From contig JAFEVB010000002.1 in assembly GCA_032629725.1 (NCBI GenBank), positions 3,472,001 through 3,536,000 of the forward strand: a stretch of DNA of 64,000 bases, in the 5' to 3' direction. Of this stretch, positions 45,055-56,822 are shown piece after piece. This DNA comes from Gremmenia infestans (Eukaryota > Ascomycota > Leotiomycetes > Helotiales > Hamatocanthoscyphaceae). The notes under the pieces are model-generated. The model was given only the letters and a program-made list of their open reading frames with translations. It was not told the DNA's origin and ran no database searches. The stretch's first letter is position 1. Every line of letters starts with the position of its first letter. The translations under genes and the position numbers were made by a program.

Positions 45055-46932
45055 CGAGTAAACCGACGGCGTATTATACATACCGTCTAATGGGTACGAA
45101 TAAGTAAAGAGGGATAAGAGAAGAAATGGAAATCAGGTAGAAACAGAAGAATCCCAGAATCCCAAACAATACGAAAGTGTACCTGTTGATCTCCCATACT
45201 GGCATAGCGATATTCATACATTTTCCCCAAGCAAATTCGCATCCAAGGTCGGTAATTTAGATGATCCCACCCCCAGCATTCCGAGCTTGCATCTGCATGA
45301 GAACCAAAATACGTACAGGGGAATTATCCGTGCGTGTTCCCCCAACGCCGAATTCTATTCTTTTTGCAATTCTGCATCTGCATCTGCATATGTATCTGGT
45401 GGTGTGACCCATTTCTGGGAGCTGTCAGTAGTGGAGGGAGGGGAGGGGATAGGAGGGGATAGGACAATTATTGATAAATGAACAATTTCCAGGCCCCCCT
45501 CCTGCTGCATTTGCTCTGACGACGGTGGGTGGATGGGGAAGGGGACAACTCCTGACCGGCATCTATCAAGATTGCCCTGTACTGTACGTGCGCAATATTT
45601 ACGAAGTACTCTTCCCGTAGGTAAATTTAGGTATGGAGTATTGAGATCTTTGCGCGCCTTGGGAATCGGTGTAGCATCAGGCCAGTGAGCACTGACTGGG
45701 CAGCTTGCTTTGGCTCTATAAAATACAGGAGGTATTCCTGTACACCAGTCTCCGGGTTATGGTAGGCTGATACCTTGGCTATGCTGGCAGTTGAAGAGTT
45801 ACAGCTACAGCTACAGCTCCAGCTCCAGCTCAGCTCAGCTAAGCTATATCAGCTACAATACAGCTCGTACATGGATCAATCGTGTATTCTTGATTTCAGT
45901 TTTCGGTCATCAGCGCCCACGGAGTATACGGAGATACTTATACTTCTTCGTGCCTCTCTTTCTACTCCGTATGTCCCAATATCCAATGCTCATGCCATGA
46001 TGCCCTTCTACTTTCTTGGAGTAATAATAGGCTTTGAGCATAATGTATAAAGCGGCGAGTCTAGGCATCCATAAATCGATCATTTCCTCGTCGCTGAGTG
46101 GTCGCTTCTCTGCCACACCCGCCTATAATCCACTGCCATTTCTAAGCGAATGAGTCGGCTAATGCGTACCATTCCATTTCCATCCCAGCCCAGTACCAGT
46201 CCAGTACAGTCCAGTCTCCCAGACCTCGCCTCGCTCCCTTCTCCTGTCTCCCTGTCTCCTGTCTCCTGTCTAACATGCTACGCTAAACCTTTCTCTGCTC
46301 TACTTTGCCCTGCTCTCGCTCCTCCCACTCCACAAATCATACTTGGACCTTCCGCTCCTGAAGAGTAAAACGCCAGACCGAACCAGTCCTCTCCTCTCCT
46401 CTCCTCTCCTGTCCTGTCTACCTAGGCTGTGCTGAGTGCTGTCTTGCCCTGCTCCTGACCCTGACTCCCGTAGAGCTTAGCAAGCTCGACCCGCGCAATC
46501 TTGACCAATCCTTGATCCCGCCGTACTGCGCTACAGTTCCGTACGCTACGCTGCGTCTGTCTGTCCTCCCCCAAACTAAACCACTCTGCAATTTATTGAA
46601 GGGGTGAAGCTTCAACATCATCCACACCCGCTGCCGCCGTATCACACCCGCCGCTCACCGAACGAGAGCTCTTCCACTTGCTCATCGACAACAAGCCTGC
46701 CTACTTGCTTGACTGTCTTTCTGCAAAACAGCTCCGAGTGAAGTTGGTTTGAGCTGACTGCTGGTCCTTCAACGGCTGCTGCGAAGAACAACCCTGCCAT
46801 CCCCTTTCCGTTTGGCCATAGTGCCCCGTCTACGCTCGCCCCTCTAGCCTCATCTTAATTTCCAACGACCTCTCAACCTCTTCCTTACATCAAACCCCAA
46901 TTGACGCCGGCATCAACTCGACCACCTTCGCC

Positions 46933-48275
46933 ATGTCTAACGATGTCACTCCGGAGGCTATGCAGCAGCGCATTCAGCAAGCGCGCCGCGAAGCAGAGAG
47001 CCTGAAGGATAGAATAAAGCGCAAGAAGGATGATTTGGCCGACGGCACGCGTAAGTGACAGATCAGTCGATAACCTCTGCGCGTTCAATTGTTATGCCGA
47101 CAGCACAGCATGCGGTGCATCTACGAACGTAGGCTAATTATCATGGTGCAGTATCGAGTATTGCGAAAAGTCAACAAGAAGCCCTACCCAGGAACCAGAT
47201 GATGAGGACAAAGAAGACCTTGAAGGGCCATCTCGCCAAGATCTACGCCATGCATTGGTCCACAGATCGAAGGCATCTGGTATCGGCATCGCAAGACGGA
47301 AAATTGATTATCTGGGATGCATACACTACAAACAAAGTCCACGCCATTCCATTACGATCCTCGTGGGTCATGACTTGTGCTTATGCTCCAAGTGGTAACT
47401 ACGTTGCATGCGGTGGTTTGGACAATATTTGTTCAATTTATAATCTCAACCAACAGCGCGAAGGACCCCAAAAGGTTGCCCGAGAACTGTCAGGTCACTC
47501 TGGATACCTTTCATGCTGTCGGTTCATCAATGACCGATCCATCCTGACTTCCTCCGGTGATATGACTTGTATGAAGTGGGATATTGAGTCTGGCCAGAAG
47601 GTCACAGAGTTTGCGGACCATTTAGGTGATGTTATGAGTATAAGCATCAACCCCACAAACCAAAATACCTTTGTGTCTGGAGCTTGCGATGCGTTTGCGA
47701 AATTATGGGATATTCGAGCCGGTAAAGCTGTTCAGACCTTCGCTGGTCACGAGTCGGATATCAACGCCATCCAATTCTTCCCTGATGGCCATTCATTCGT
47801 CACTGGTTCTGATGACGCTACCTGCCGCCTATTTGACATTCGCGCCGATAGAGAGCTCAACCAATACGGAGTGAGTACAAAGAAGGATGCTGAGTGTGTC
47901 CGAAGGCTAACAATCTAGCAGAATGAGTCCATCCTTTGCGGCATCACATCCGTCGCTACCTCCGTCTCCGGCCGACTCCTCTTTGCCGGTTATGATGACT
48001 TCGAGTGCAAGGTAAGATTTTGCCTGCTGTATATTTTCTCCGAGTACGGTCCGCTGACTTTCGGGAATAGGTTTGGGATATCACTAGAGGCGAGAAGGTT
48101 GGATCGCTGGTTGGCCACGATAACCGTGTCAGCTGTTTGGGGGTCAGCAATGATGGCATGAGTTTGTGCACTGGATCTTGGGATTCATTGGTGAGCGCCA
48201 TTTCTTGGATTTGGAAGACATTCGTTCCCCTTGCTGACTCAATTCTCCTTTTAGCTCAAGGTCTGGGCCATGTAA
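46933..48275 (+). CDS. sfaD: heterotrimeric G-protein beta subunit
   Basis: Five exons (46933-47050, 47152-47870, 47922-48011, 48071-48190, 48255-48275) give 355 residues. The N-terminal 45 residues form the coiled coil that binds G-gamma. Seven WD40 repeats follow, starting with LKGHLAKIYAMHWSTD; canonical ends such as LIIWD, MKWDI, AKLWDIR, CRLFDIR, CKVWDI and the last LKVWAM are seen. Fungal G-beta (SfaD, Gnb-1, Cgb1) signals with G-gamma to control growth, conidiation and, in many species, virulence. Exon 5 encodes only LKVWAM. The acceptor of intron 2 is a TAGCAG doublet; use of the second AG gives the spacing seen in other G-beta proteins, use of the first would insert one Gln. The gene lies 2.8 kb upstream of a phosducin-like gene. 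Confidence 0.97.
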
Positions 48276-51108
48276 AATCATGTACATCATCAGATGCCTC
48301 GGAGGAGGGCGTTCTTTCCTCGAGCTGTGCAGAGCAGCTCTTCAACTCAGCAAACCTACCGAACCGACTAAATCCACAGATACCCAACCTAATCACCTTA
48401 CTACAACCTGATGCGCCCCCTTAATATCTGCGACTCGGCGTAGACTGGACGACGTTACGAAACCCACTCCAAAGCCCCGTGTTGAAATCGTTCGATAGCG
48501 GACCATTGATCTGATCCGGACGAGAGGGAGGGGTCTGACAGCGGGGTGCGATATCTGATTCTTTGCTTCATAATTCTTCTTTCCAATACTTCTTGTTTGT
48601 ATGGGCGGGACAATTGCATTGCTCTTTCCTGTGTCTAGCGCGGGGTTGTTGTTTGCGATGATATCCTCCCTACCGAGACATCTTGGTTCCAGCCGTTCTT
48701 CAGATAACCCCTTGGTTCGTTTTCCTTTGCAACATAACAAATCTCTTTTCCTTTTTCTATACACTAGTCTCCAAAAGCTCTCTCAATGGCTTGATGGCTT
48801 GTCTCGGTGGGGGTGGTCTGAATCGCGTTATCGACCTATGGTCGAAATATTTGTGTTGGTGGATAAATGCGAAGAAGCTACACAAATGTCATTTGGGGGT
48901 TCTAGGGGGGTGTTGTTTAGGGATATGACGTGTACCTAGATGAAGTCGGTGGGGGCATTGAAGCAGCAGAGGGACTGTTCACTCAAGCTTTGTTTCTGCT
49001 TCGTCGCCTTCCATTTGATGCTGGCGTCGGTTCCACAATGCTTGTACGATAGTCTGAATGCTTCCTCTTCAATAGATACATTATACAATGACTCGAATGA
49101 AGGATTCATGTGACCTGGCGGATTGGGATATGAAGAAGACTTGAGAGGGCCGAGGCCGAGGTTGGAGATGATGACGGCAGGTTACGTTCCACTTGGGTAT
49201 ACTTGTAGTTGTAAGAGTTACATATAGGTACGCATTTACCCGGTTGTTCCTGTAGCAAAAGCAGTTCGGAAATCCAAAGCGGCCCAGAACAGGGCTGTAT
49301 CATATCATCAACGTATCTAGGGTTAATCAAGCACGCCCGGAAAGCCACATACTCTATTACTCCAGCCGCAGCGGCCCAATAATCTACTATACGTGACACA
49401 CCTCCTCAGTCCAACTTCCATATCCATCATCTGCCGTGTCAGAGTCTTACGCCTACGCTTACGCCTCGAATAATATCAAGCAAGATAGGACAAGACAAGG
49501 CCAGACTTGGCCAGAATAGTTGTACCGACGGATCGGTACCTATCTGACGGGATTATTGGGGGTACACGGTACCAGATCTCTCGTCCACTTGTAGACATAT
49601 GCCCGTTTAGCAGGCCAAGATGTCCTTGAAATAATGTAATGGGGATGGGGATAGGGATAGGGATAGGGGTCTCGGGTCGAGTCTCTCAGGATCAATACAA
49701 GTACGCATGATAGATTTTCCTTCTAGAAGCAATTTCGAAGCATCGGTGATTCGGTGGATGGGATGGATAGGGGAGGGGGGGTATATGCTGGGATTCGACA
49801 CTAGGCTGAACGGGGACTCCGGGAACTAAAATAGAGATAAGTTGCATTGCCGATGAAACGACGCCGCTATGCTGATCCATTTCTATCTGGGACTGAAAAT
49901 AATCAAATGGTGACTGACATACAATACGCGACCAGTACGGAGTCGGTTTTTCATTTCATCCATCCTTTCCAACTTCCCAATGCCGTGAATCGGAGACGAA
50001 GAGGCAATATATTTCTAGATTAGGTGCAGGTGAGAACAGGGCAAAGGAGGTTATCTGTCTGCTGCTTTGGGAAGCTTGTGAGAGGCCCAGTAAAGGGGCT
50101 GGCTGAACAGGAAGAGGATTCCTACCTATGCATCTATCTATTTGCTTCAAGCATTTATTTATCATTACTCACCATTTTGATTCTGCATTGAGGAAGTGAG
50201 TGAGTGACTCTTTATTTTGTTTTCACGTGGAAAGACTTCGGCCTCTCCTAATTGTTAAAGTAACTTCAGCTTGTGGCTGTCAAGTTTCAACATACATTTT
50301 ACAGTTCACCGCAGAAAAAGTCCAAGTTGGCGCGAACAAAGCATCCTTCGCGTCCAAACACCACACCCCAAGCCAGGCTCAATTTCAGATAATTTCGAAA
50401 CAGCAGCCGGTCTGTTACAGAAGAGACGATCCGCGAGTGAAAGTCTGAAAGAACAGAAGATCACCAGCTAGGGAATTAGGACAACGACACTTCTTCCGAG
50501 GGGCTTCTATTCCGGGGGCAGCCCTAGTCTCTAGTCAAGGCATAATAAGTACGAAAACGAAGTCTGATATGCCGTAAGATTGGATCTGAAACACACCACA
50601 ACGACGACCTCCTCGCATTCCCCTCCCTCCGCTACTTACGAGTACTACTGCTGAGTCTGAGTCTGCATTTTTTTTATTTTTTTATTTTTTACGCAAAAAT
50701 CAAGACAACAAACAGAAATAAAGGGGTGCCAGTACATACATCCATTCCTTCTATACCTCCCCCTCCCCCTCCTCCTACATACTACTACTCTCTCACCACA
50801 CATTCCCGCATTCGGCTTTCCCACTTTCCACCCTACCCACGCAACAGGAGCAGAAGGAATCTGACACGCCGAAACGAACGCATTTAGCCACATCTTCCAC
50901 ATTATTGCCTTTTCATTGCGAGTGCCCACCACTGCGGGACCCGACCTTCCAGAAAGACCTCACACACGGCACTGCCCCAGGTCAACCCCCCCCCAACCCA
51001 GTCGTGCAGCTGCCTATCCTGCTATTCCCTGCTTGCCACGCACCTTCCCACACCTATTAATACAAGACCTCGTGGCTCCCCTGCCGCCCCTCCTTCCCTC
51101 TCGTCATT
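48276..51108. other. intergenic region between G-beta and phosducin-like gene
   Basis: 2.8 kb with no recognised gene on either strand. It includes the 3' untranslated part of G-beta, GGGGAT/GGGATA-type repeats around 49640-49668, a T-rich tract at about 50667-50691, and C/T-rich leader DNA just before 51109. The TACGGAGT motif variant lies at 49938. Confidence 0.6.
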
Positions 51109-52043
51109 ATGTCCAAGACAGCAGCCCAAGAAGAATTCGACACCATCGTCTCCAAGGCCTCTGCCTCGGAAAAGTCTCCCTACCACCCTTCTGACGCCAA
51201 CGATTACGCCAACGATAGAGACACTTCTGACATAGAAGAGCAGGACGAGTATACCCAAAAGAGAATCAACGACACGATGCGCCTCCCCTTCTCCTCCTCG
51301 GCCCCCCTCAATCTCCCCCACAGGGACTTCGACTCAGGCCGTACCACGGGCGTCAAGGGCGTCATTGCCGATGCGCGGTCCTACGAAGAGGCTCGCCGCA
51401 ATGGGGGCAGGAAGGGTAACAGACTGTCACCCAACAGAAGCATGACGCGAACTGCCGAGAAGCGAGCATCTACTATCAGCTTTCTAAAGGACGATGGAGA
51501 GGGCAGTGATAGCGAGGATGAGGAGTTCCTAGAGCGGTGGAGAGAGCAGAGGAAGCGGGAAATGGAGCGCGAGGGAAACGATATCAGGAATCGGAGAACG
51601 TCGCCCAGTGTACGACGGTACGGACGGTTCGATGAGGTTGATGCTCTGGGCTATCTAGATGCCATTGAGAAGGTCACAAGGGATACCGTTGTAGTTGTCT
51701 TTGTCTACGACGCTGAAGTATGTCCAACCATTCCACCCGAACAACTACACATTATATCATGTTACACAGAAACTAACCTCACTTCCTTGCACAGTGCGAT
51801 GTCTCCGAAATCGTCTCCGCAGCCCTCACGCCACTCGTCTCCCGATACCCCTCAATCCATTTCGTCCGTGTCCCGTACCAAGACATCGAGTTCGACGCCG
51901 CCGGGACCCCCGCTATCCTCGCGTACAAGAATCAAGGGGACCTCTTTGCGAACCTGACATATGTCGTGGATCAGATTCCTGATGACACGGTCTTTGATAC
52001 CAAGGCTTTGGAAACCATCTTACGGAAGAACAGCGTCTTTTAA
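51109..52043 (+). CDS. phosducin-like protein, G-beta-gamma assembly cofactor
   Basis: Exons 51109-51717 and 51795-52043 (77-nt intron) give 285 residues. The first 160 residues are polar, charged and mostly disordered, with an acidic run (DGEGSDSEDEEFLERW) and a helical RxxRKREMER segment typical of the phosducin N-domain. The C-terminal half is a thioredoxin-like fold: GRFDEVDALGYLDAIEK, the strand TVVVVFVYDAE, then CDVSEIVSAALTPL, FVRVPYQDIEFD, and GTPAILAYKNQGDLFANL. This resembles the PhnA/Bdm-1 group, which is needed for stable G-beta in fungi; the group works with the CCT chaperonin to assemble G-beta-gamma. The position next to G-beta supports this assignment. Confidence 0.92.
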
Positions 52044-52807
52044 GTTGATGATGAAATGGTGATGGGTCACACGAAAAGTTTACTTGTACTCAGGGGGTCG
52101 GAGTTGGGGGGGATGGATAGGCTTGCAAGGTGTTGGAAGGGGAATAAAAATATGCCTCTCTATTTTCCTTTATTTGTATTTGTATCTCATATGTACTAAT
52201 ACCCAGGATCTGCGTCGAGCGTGGGCGTTTTGCTAGAGTGGCGGTTGCTTGCTTGCACATGGATCCAGCGTTTGCGGGATCTGTATATCTCATGCTCATC
52301 ATTCATACCCGCTTTTTTACTGAAGGCAATCAATCTCATTCTGCTTAAACCACTGCTACGTTATGGCTGGGCCACTGTAGAAGGTGCAATCGGTCAAGAT
52401 ATTCTATAATGCACTTGAAGCATATTCTCGGTAGCTGTAAATATATATCGATCGTATACTCGAGTATGTCTGTATGGCCGTGGATGCGAGGCAAGATATT
52501 CCTAATCTGCCTCAGTACGAGAGTGCCTGTCCTGTCCTGTTCATCGTTTACCGATACCGATACCAATCCCCTTCCCCACCCCCCACAAGCAACTGATGCT
52601 ATTTGAAGCGACCTGTGCCGTGGCCGTAGTGTGACCGCTCGTGTTCATATTCCCGTGTAGGAACCGAAACCCCGGACCCGACAACTCCAAATCGCCTACC
52701 CATCGCTAACAATAAACCTCGAGTATAAATGTGTTCTGGTACGTACAGTACCACCTAGCAGAAAATCGCCAACCTAGAAACTCCGGTCATCTGAATCGTA
52801 AAATGTC
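52044..52807. other. convergent 3' intergenic region
   Basis: Holds the 3' ends of the phosducin-like (plus) and transcription-factor (minus) genes. A short CCTGT repeat lies at about 52526-52541. No gene seen. Confidence 0.6.
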
Positions 52808-55800
52808 TCAAAATCCAGCACTGTTGTGCGCCGTGCCATCCAGCGGGGCATAATTATCCATCGTCATGAAATCCAGCAGGTCCATACCACCGACATTAAC
52901 GCCATCCGCTGTCTGCGTGATGGCCTGATCATTAACAGCTCGATAAAACTCTGGGCCCGGCGGCAGGTACCACATCTCGTTATTACCACTCCAGTCATTA
53001 CTACTACCAAAGACATCAGTGATGCCGTCGTACTGCTGAGACTGGTTATAAGCCGTGCCCGTAGTATTACCAAAGAAGGCGCCCTGATTGAGATCGAAGG
53101 GTGTGGCTGAGACGTGGAGATCTGCTCGTACATTATCGTCAATCAGTATCGTTTCGTTGTTATACACCAAGGAAGAAGGATTGAACTCACCCTGCCCATT
53201 ACTATTAGGCATGTTTGCGACATTCGGCGTGCCGGCATTCCATTCGCGGATCTGCTCGTTGTGGTTGATCTTCATCCTCTTCGCGTCGGGCTCCTGGTGC
53301 ATGACCGGGCTGCGGTTCTTATTGGCAGGCGGGCCTTGTGGGGGAGCGCTGATAAACCGACTGCGCAGGCGCGACGTTAGGGTCTCGAGGAGGTCTGCAA
53401 AACGGATTCCGAGATGGACGTCGTCGACTACGCAATTCCTAAGAGCATCGACTGCGCGATCCATTAATCCGATACTAATCTCTACATCGTTTTTGGACGC
53501 TCCTAGCGCGAAAGTCTTCAATAAGAACATGGCGCCACTGATAATGCGGAAGTATGTTCTGACTGGAGCATGTTTGAGATAATCGCCTGGCAAGAGTCCT
53601 TCAACGACAGTTTCGAGTAACTTTCGACTTCCTTCTACAACTTCTCGGACATAGCCTTGGTCAGCTGTGCCAAAACCACCAAGTTTCGCCAATGGCAGTT
53701 TGCCATAGTAAATCTGGGTCTCGGGAGATAATGGAACATTTGCCGGCGCTGCACCGTTATGAGGAAATCCAGAGCCGTTTGAATTGGGAACCGCATTGCT
53801 GGTACATCTTTCAACGACGGCTTGAAGAGACAGTGAGTTAACATAAATTCTGACATACTCATACTCGATCCGAAGTATGTGTCCAATGTATTGAGGTAGT
53901 TGAAAACGTTCAAACTCCTTTCTCCAAGCATCAAGCATGGGCTTAAAATCCTTGAGGAGTTCGAGATAGCTTCCGTCCTGGATGATCTTGGTCGTGTACT
54001 GTCGAGATTTGAAAAGCCTCTCGTTACCAAGACGCATGGCGTTGCTAATTCCAGCCCAACAGTGGATGATTTGGTCATCGAGCTCGAGGTTTGGAATATA
54101 GTTGAATGTATTTGACATGGTCGTGGCAGTCTCGGGAGTCTTGCCTTCGACTGATGCTCTCCTCTTACGCGGTGCAAAAGCCGGGTCGTTAACACGCAAG
54201 TTCTCCGGAACCATGTTCGTCCAACCAAGGCGACCAGCTAATTGAGTGACATAGATCAAGAGGAGTCGCTTTATTCTAGCAGCTCTCAATCGATAAGCTT
54301 CATCATCATACTCTGGTCTCATCATTTCTCCGCCAGCAGCCAGTAGTTCATCGATGTTGTCGAATACACCGAGCTCGTAGGAAAGACCCATTCCAGTGCT
54401 TAGGAGCATCCAGCACATGCGATCGCTTCTCCATGCAGGTTCCAGCCAACTTTCAATCCGTTTCCCGCCTACACCTCCGGGTTGACGATGACCATTCTCG
54501 TCATCTGTACTGTAGGTGTCCGCTACATCATACGAGGGGAGCATAAGCTCGTCCGTAGCTTCAGCAGGGGGAAAGTGCAATGCACGAGGGTGCCATTCAG
54601 TCAAAATCATAAGACTTTCAATGGTACCCAGAGTTCTTAGACTGCCCTTCCTCAGGCCTCGCCAAGGGGCTGTGCTGGAAGTTTGAGCTTCACTCAAGTC
54701 CGCTCCGGATCCACAGAAACCACCGCCAAAAGCTTCCTGGCCCCAAAGACATCTCTCAATCATTCCTCGGAGATAGGTCCAGAGCTGTTCATGAATTGCG
54801 TGAGACCGACAATGTCCACCCGCCCCTGACATTTGTTTATATCGTGTGGCTATGGTCAAAAGCGTGACTGTGAGGATTGGCTCTTCCGTGAGGAGTGTAT
54901 GATGGGTTGCGGGATCCTTGAACGTAGGAGGTGAAATAGGTGTTAAGGGAGAGAGGTATTCATAGTAGCTAAATTTATATTAGTAAAATACTTGAGATCA
55001 GACGTATGTAATATACTAAGTAATGTAATCGATTGCTTCAGCAGGAGTGAACCAGCCAGCACGAACGAATCTGAATCTAGACCAGGACTTAATTGCGTCC
55101 TTATAGCCTTGTTCTTGAGAAGGATCCTGCTTGTGCAGGCCTTCTGCTGCTAGTGCTGGGTCAATAGCAGCATCTCGGGTTGTTTCTGGGGGAGGCATGT
55201 AGTTCGATTGGAAAGGGCGGTTGGCATGTTGCAAAGGTGATGATTGTGGAAGATTTCTGGAGTCATCGTTACCAAGTACAGGAGACATTTGACTACTGCT
55301 TTTGGTCCTATTATGTCCTGGGCTACGAGAGAGATTAGCATGTAACGCTTTGGAGGGGTCGCAAAGGACATACCTATCGGTGGCAGCTTTGTACAGAAGA
55401 TCCAATGCATCATGAGGGCCGTAGACCTCTCGGCGCATAACGTTCTGTGCCTCTAGATTTTCCACATGTGTATCCGCCTCCACTGCATTTTGTTCGTCCC
55501 TCTGCGCTTGCTCCCTTTGCGCCTGGGTTGGTCGGCGCAAAGGCTGTGATCGTCCGATGGAGCCTCCGGGGGTCAGGGGAGGACCTTGCATGACAGGAGA
55601 ATTATCTGGCCATGGAGCAGACCGAGGAGGCACTCCCATGGAACTCTGACGAACGGAGGCAGGAGGAGGTGGAGGTGGGGAGGCTTGAGCCATCTTCCGG
55701 CCATTGCGAGTAATATAATCGTCGTTGTACTCGTAACCATCTAAACTGTCTTCACCCCCCTCCCCGTCCTCATTCTTTCTCTTCCGCCTCGTCGCAGAGA

Positions 55801-56020
55801 AGAAGCACTCCTTGCTCTCTCTGCGGCATCGCACGCATGGTGGATCTCCTGGGTTATCAACACTTCCTAGGTCGCACTTGACTTTGCGCCGTCGACATGG
55901 GATGCAAGCCTGATAGACTCTCTTGTGTGGTGGGGGCTGCGACGGCTGTTCTGAAGCCGAGCTATTCGATCCATTGACGCTGTCTTGTTGGGCTGGATAG
56001 TGCAGAGGTGCCGCCGACAT
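52808..56020 (-). CDS. Zn2Cys6 fungal-specific transcription factor
   Basis: Exons 56020-55374, 55322-55017 and 54968-52808 encode 1037 residues. The start at 56020 (context AACATGTCGG) is preferred; an in-frame ATG at 56164 would add 48 residues. The zinc cluster has cysteines 39, 42, 49, 62, 65 and 72 (Cx2Cx6Cx12Cx2Cx6C), with the long 12-residue loop CDLGSVDNPGDPPC, then a basic stretch (RRKRK). Residues 85-330 are Pro/Gln/Ser-rich. The fungal-specific middle homology region follows, including WYLPPGP-like and YEYLSPLTPI sequences. Intron 1 (55323-55373, 51 nt) is stop-free and in frame; intron 2 is 48 nt and its stop codon at the donor is removed by splicing. The long zinc-cluster loop recalls Aro80-like regulators, but this is a weak guess. 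Confidence 0.92.
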
Positions 56021-56822
56021 GTTTTGCGACTGAAGAACCGTTCGTGGTGGATGATCGATCGATGCCCTCGCTTTCCCGCGGTTTAGGCTGGAAACGTCTT
56101 GTCGCGGAGTTGCGGGGGGGGACTCCGGGGAAATTGAGCGCTCACAAAGAAAGACAACGGTCAACTTCTGTCACTGCGTTGGGTTGGGTTGGGGTGGGTT
56201 GGTGAGACTCAGCACAACAGCTCGGGATTTCGTTTGATTTTGTTTCGTTTATCTTGGTTATCGAGTTGGGCTACCCCACGGTCACCATGTCGATACCGGA
56301 AGCCCTTATCGAGGGGGGCAGGGCAGGCAGGGCATGTTGTTTCGGTTGGTGAGGCTGGCCCTGGCTCAGATGTGTTTGAACATGTGACTTGGTACAAAGC
56401 AATGAATGCAGCCAGCATAAGCAGAACGCAGGCGGGTATAGTAGTAGGGTTTGATTGGTGACACATATTTGTCAATTGATTTATTTTATTTGCAGAGACT
56501 ATGTATGTATGGTACCGTTTGTCGCTTTGTTCCACCATCTCGTGCTTCACGGCATTGCTCCGTGTAGCCCTGCTCACATTTCTCGCGGGGTTCGTGGTGG
56601 GGGGATATTTCTGCCCCAGCGCGGTGTTTGTCCTCCAGTCCGACAGCGCCCACTAAATACTCAGGTAGAGAAGACACTTCAACACGCTTTCGCAGTAAAG
56701 CATGCGAGGAGACTGAATCTCTGCTGTTAGACCAGCAGCTGTGTGGGTCTATTTCAATTTTGGCGCGTGCGCGTGTCTGTAAGATCGTAGCTGCATCACT
56801 CCAGGCATCGAGCTTTTCAGCA
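56021..56822. other. intergenic region between two minus-strand genes
   Basis: Transcription-factor promoter and cyclophilin 3' end. The frame at 56209-56577 and other short frames have no recognisable features. Confidence 0.6.

Larger units (their letters stand above)
44211..46932. other. long promoter region upstream of G-beta
   Basis: 2.7 kb without a recognised gene. It contains an 11-mer tandem repeat near 44844, a TCAAA pentanucleotide repeat at 45033, CAGCTA/CAGCTC runs near 45790-45842, TACTCCGTA motif copies (44523, 45963, with variants at 45919 and 45927), and C/T-rich tracts at 46165-46420. The last 250 bp before the G-beta start are probably 5' leader. Confidence 0.6.

Noticed and set aside
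55016..55020. Apparent stop codon in the transcription-factor gene
   Set aside because: The stop lies at the donor of a 48-nt intron; the joined codons restore YYYEYLSPLTPI, typical of such factors.
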